From Halobacillus aidingensis (GTDB lineage Bacteria; Bacillota; Bacilli; Bacillales; Halobacillaceae): a DNA stretch of 64,000 nt. Below, piece after piece: positions 61,123 to 64,000 of the stretch (position 1 is the stretch's first letter; each line of letters begins with the position of its first letter). Where the stretch lies: NCBI RefSeq assembly GCF_900104185.1, contig NZ_FNIZ01000007.1, positions 124,001 through 188,000 of the forward strand, written 5' to 3'. The position numbers were made by a program, and so were the translations under genes. The notes below the pieces were generated by a model, which was not told the origin of the DNA, did not search any database, and saw only the letters and a list, made by a program, of their open reading frames with translations.

Positions 61123-62252
61123 ATGGCGGGTTACATTTTTAACCTTGATAGTGAGGAATCATTGAGCGATATTATTGAAAAGGGTGTATATAGCACCAAA
61201 TTGAATGTACCTAAAAACGGAATCTGGAATATTCCGATTGAAGGTACATTTGCTGACTATTTAAGTATGAAGAAAGGTGATAATGTTTACTTTTTTTTGA
61301 ATAGAAAAGTATATGGCATTGGAGAATTAATTAATATCGGAAGCGATTGTAAATATTTGAATTTCCCAGAAGCGGATTTTCCTTCACTAGTAGATTATAA
61401 TTCTATTAGAAAAGAGCTTCTGTTAGATAATGGAGTAGAAAGTTTGAATAACAGGTTTATATGCACCTTTAAGCCTTCACCAGATTTCTTTAGTAATGGA
61501 ATAGATATGGATGATGTACTCTCCTCTAATCAAAAAGTTTTCGGATGTTGAGAGCATTCTGGAAGCTATCTTTTTTAAAGGTTGATGATGAAGAAAACCG
61601 TGCATTAAAAGATATAATTTTAAAAAGGAACGAAGAATTCTTGATAGGTAACGGTGGGAAGTACACTAGTATGGTGTCCCTCCATCCACAAATCACTAAA
61701 AAGCTAAATGAAGAGTATTAGATAATATCATCGAATATCTTGGAGATTTGCTCAAAAGGTACATATATAAAACATGAAATGGCAATAGAAGCGGGAATCA
61801 TTGATTTATTGACTAAAAAAGAATTAACAGTTTTGGGAAAATGGGATTATATTTCTCACCAAGTAGTTGCTTCACCATTTAAACCTATTGATTATATGGA
61901 TAAGATGGATATATTCGGATATAAATTCATTCCTGGTTATTCTACTATTTCAAAGTATTTAATAATTGAGATCAAGAAAGGCAAAGCTTCTATAAATGCA
62001 GTGGAACAACTGATGAAATACGTGGATTGGGTTAATCAAGAATACTCATTTGGTGATTATTCAATGATCAACGCTTTTCTTGTAGCACATGATATTCCTA
62101 AGGAAGTTATAGATTTTAGAAACAAGCATGGCAAAAGAAATTATATCAAGGGACGTAGACCAGTGATTCCGACTGAATGGAACAACATAAGGCTTATCAA
62201 ATACAGTTTTGATAAGGTTAATAAGAAGTTGAAATTTGAAGAAGTGAAGTAG
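61123..62252 (+). pseudogene. Broken nuclease gene with N-terminal PUA-like domain
   Basis: Three collinear pieces: 61123-61551 (frame 1; a PUA/EVE-like domain, YIFNLDSEESLSDIIEKGVY ... GDNVYFFLNRKVYGIGEL), a frame change at the A5 run near 61532 leading into RMLRAFWKLSFLKVDDEENR, and after an in-frame TAG at 61719-61721 a nuclease-like end (KYLIIEIKKGKASINAVEQL, E-x-K). Reading through both lesions gives about 375 continuous residues, so this was one gene. Two lesions make a sequencing error unlikely as the only cause. The third piece could still be made from TTG at 61740, but without a ribosome site. Confidence 0.75.
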
Positions 62253-62609
62253 GATTAAAATTTCGCTTCTTTTGGTGTGTGAACACAAAATTATATAAAT
62301 TCAGAAGCAGGTTTCACAGTACTCTACCGGGATGAGATAGTTGTATGATCCTGTTAATGTTGTCCATTGTTCAGCACGATATTTCTACACTGAAATCAGG
62401 GACAAATATGATGAGGTACTTATACGTGGATTGTATGCGACTCAAATATGAAGAACTGGCAAACAAATGTACCTGAAGCATTCCTAAGTCCCTACCAGAT
62501 GGGGCACTTAGCCGGGATTGGTGAAGGAAAAGTCAACGGAATTCCGATTCGCATTGAACCAGTAATCACGCGCCATGATTGGAAGACCATACATAAAGGA
62601 TGGATAACG
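62253..62609. other. Gene remnants without an intact frame
   Basis: No complete gene. The frame running into the next gene from 62448 (NWQTNVPEAFLSPYQMGHLA ...) and a short frame ending near 62450 (VHCSARYFYTEIRDKYDEVL) look like protein sequence but match nothing I recognise; probably remains of a lost gene. Confidence 0.4.
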
Positions 62610-62939
62610 ATGCCCATTTACAATAAACTCGTCCGGGACAAAATTCCGGACATTATCGCAAAGTCAGGCAAGTCTTATGAAATCCAGCATCTATCTGATA
62701 AAGCCTATGTTAAAGAACTAGAGAGGAAGTTGGTCGAAGAAACAGAAGAATATCTAGAAACAGGAAATGACGAGGAGTCAGTCGAAGAACTTGCTGACTT
62801 TCTAGAGCTGGTGAGGGCTCTAGCTGTCCGACACGGTTGCTCGTTTGATGAGCTCGAAGACGTAAGAAGACGTAAAGCGGAAGAAAGAGGCGCCTTTAAG
62901 GAGAGAATCTATCTGGTCGAGGTAGAAGATGAGTCATAA
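62610..62939 (+). CDS. MazG/HisE-like nucleotide pyrophosphohydrolase
   Basis: 109 residues from ATG at 62610 (MPIYNKLVRDKIPDIIAKSG) behind AAAGGATGG; the in-frame ATG at 62448 would add 54 unrelated residues. The helices with KLVEETEEYLETGNDEESVE and ELADFLELVRAL carry the E-x2-E-E and E-x-x-D metal motif of all-alpha NTP pyrophosphatases. Family members hydrolyse nucleotide triphosphates or phosphoribosyl-ATP. Overlaps the HNH gene by 11 bp, suggesting joint function, possibly in defence. Confidence 0.82.
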   Translation: MPIYNKLVRDKIPDIIAKSGKSYEIQHLSDKAYVKELERKLVEETEEYLETGNDEESVEELADFLELVRALAVRHGCSFDELEDVRRRKAEERGAFKERIYLVEVEDES

Positions 62940-63909
62940 ATTGAGAGTAGGAGAGTTGCAAGCTTTCTACTTGACCGAAGAGGAAGTGTGGCGGTTCTTC
63001 ACGATTGTGCTGACGACCAAATCGAAGAAGTCGGCTACGTATAAGTACGGTCTGTTGAAAGCGATGATTGAGAACTTGTACCAGGTCGACTCCGAAGGCG
63101 AAGTGACGTACGACCAGCTCGCTTATTCGTTCGCCAAAATCTATTGGAACCTCGTCATCCACCACGACTTGGAGCAGGGGACGAGAGGCTCCGCTGTCGT
63201 TAAGAGATTGTTAGAAATCAGTGAGGAGCACCAGATTCCGAAAGATATCACCTTCGACAGGCTGGATCCCCCCATCCAGATCAAGGCAGCGAAACGAATA
63301 AAATCCGTCATGAAGACGAATGTATTCGGCGCGCTTTACGGAGATACGCGAGGGTCATTTTATGCGTTCGATCATAAGAAGGAGCGATTCCGCTTCAATG
63401 GGTATGTTCTTACGTTCATGAGGAAATATCAGCGACTACTGGTCGATCTCGTTAACTACCATATGGCGAAAATGATTGAGCAGTTAAACGCTGTCCCCCA
63501 TATCAACTATCTCTTAGGAAAAGTCGAAAGCATTGCACAGCGCTCTACCTTGAAACCGTTCGAGCGGGTGTTAATGCAGTATTTTGAGGAAAGATGTTTC
63601 TATTGTAAAAAGTCTCTGGGTAAGGGGAACGTGCAGACCCATGTCGATCACTTCATCCCTTGGTCGTTTGTACAATCCGATCACCTGTGGAACCTTGTAT
63701 TATCCTGTAGCACATGTAATACGTCGAAGAACGACAGGCTCCCGGTCCGGGAATTCCTGGATGATGTGGTTACGAGGAACGAACAGCTGCTCAATTACGA
63801 GGACCTCGTCATACGAGATCAGGACCTCTCGAATTATGAGGAGAAAAAAATGGTACATCTCTACGAATATTCGATTCAGAACGGTTATGAAGGCACCTGG
63901 TTTCCGTGA
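62929..63909 (+). CDS. HNH endonuclease-domain protein
   Basis: 326 residues. The N-terminal 215 residues are helical without a recognised domain; residues about 220-275 hold the HNH site CFYC ... HVDHFIPWSFVQSDHLWNL ... LSCSTCNTSKND, with two CxxC zinc knuckles and the catalytic His in VDH. The start overlaps the pyrophosphohydrolase gene (translational coupling). The pair closes the defence region. No target can be read from the sequence. Confidence 0.85.
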   Translation: MSHKLRVGELQAFYLTEEEVWRFFTIVLTTKSKKSATYKYGLLKAMIENLYQVDSEGEVTYDQLAYSFAKIYWNLVIHHDLEQGTRGSAVVKRLLEISEEHQIPKDITFDRLDPPIQIKAAKRIKSVMKTNVFGALYGDTRGSFYAFDHKKERFRFNGYVLTFMRKYQRLLVDLVNYHMAKMIEQLNAVPHINYLLGKVESIAQRSTLKPFERVLMQYFEERCFYCKKSLGKGNVQTHVDHFIPWSFVQSDHLWNLVLSCSTCNTSKNDRLPVREFLDDVVTRNEQLLNYEDLVIRDQDLSNYEEKKMVHLYEYSIQNGYEGTWFP

Positions 63910-64000
63910 TGGATGTAAGGAGAATGAGTAGGTATTTTGTTTTATTCTAAAAAACTTTAATACCCGGCTTACTTGATTCTAATCTTTTATTTTATGGAAA
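63910..64000. other. End of window
   Basis: Short AT-rich sequence without a recognisable feature. Confidence 0.6.

Noticed and set aside
1-64000. CRISPR arrays, transposases, tRNA or rRNA genes
   Set aside because: No regularly spaced repeats, transposase-like proteins or RNA-gene signatures were found by eye; the dispersed hairpins are single, unspaced copies.

Overview
The window reads as the chromosome of a spore-forming, probably halophilic or halotolerant member of the Bacillaceae (Halobacillus/Virgibacillus-like; the genus is an inference). Support comes from strong GGAGG ribosome sites, frequent TTG/GTG starts, cre-like and LexA (GAAC-N4-GTTC) boxes, Zur boxes of the Bacillus type, lipoproteins with LAAC/LTGC lipoboxes, and acidic secreted proteins. 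No rRNA, tRNA, CRISPR array or transposase gene was found.

Positions 1-20,770 hold two sugar-polymer loci. The first (157-12,632) is a fructan locus: a LacI regulator, an ABC importer without its own ATPase, an intracellular GH32 fructosidase, a YesL-type membrane protein and a 1,890-residue secreted enzyme with two GH32 modules and several beta-sandwich modules. The second (12,777-20,768) looks like a beta-1,2-glucan locus: a secreted GH144-type endoglucanase, a GH3 enzyme resembling the Listeria Lin1840 beta-glucosidase, and an importer operon ending in its own LacI regulator. The same 10-bp palindrome GAAACGTTTC stands before all three of its transcription units.

Positions 20,770-30,350 are mixed housekeeping and decaying DNA. 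Two copies of a dispersed hairpin repeat flank a 2-kb stretch of broken genes. Then follow a class C beta-lactamase-like hydrolase, a PadR/DUF1700/DUF4097 operon, a small lipoprotein, an SOS-boxed small protein, a small spore-type protein and an AbrB-like protein. Zinc-starvation genes sit at 28,161-33,644: an AdcA/ZnuA lipoprotein with a ZinT domain behind one Zur box, and a CobW-family GTPase, YcgR permease and YcgQ behind a second.

Positions 33,799-36,081 carry a phage-type replication module (DnaD-like initiator, helicase loader, DnaB). A WYL regulator and a repeat-containing membrane protein follow. From 38,362 to 63,909 almost every gene is a defence gene: a Sau3AI/MutH-type endonuclease, DptF-DptG-DptH, a Sau3AI-type C5 cytosine methyltransferase, Vsr, an XRE regulator with a small partner, a three-gene AddA-like/AddB-like/UvrD-like set, a small domain protein, an AspBHI-like modification-dependent endonuclease, a broken nuclease gene and a pyrophosphohydrolase/HNH pair.

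The most interesting points are that dptFGH occurs here without any dnd phosphorothioation genes but nested between a GATC-type endonuclease and its likely methyltransferase, and that the AddAB-like set has its nuclease domain moved to the N-terminus of the helicase while the AddB-like partner keeps only the iron-sulfur cysteines.
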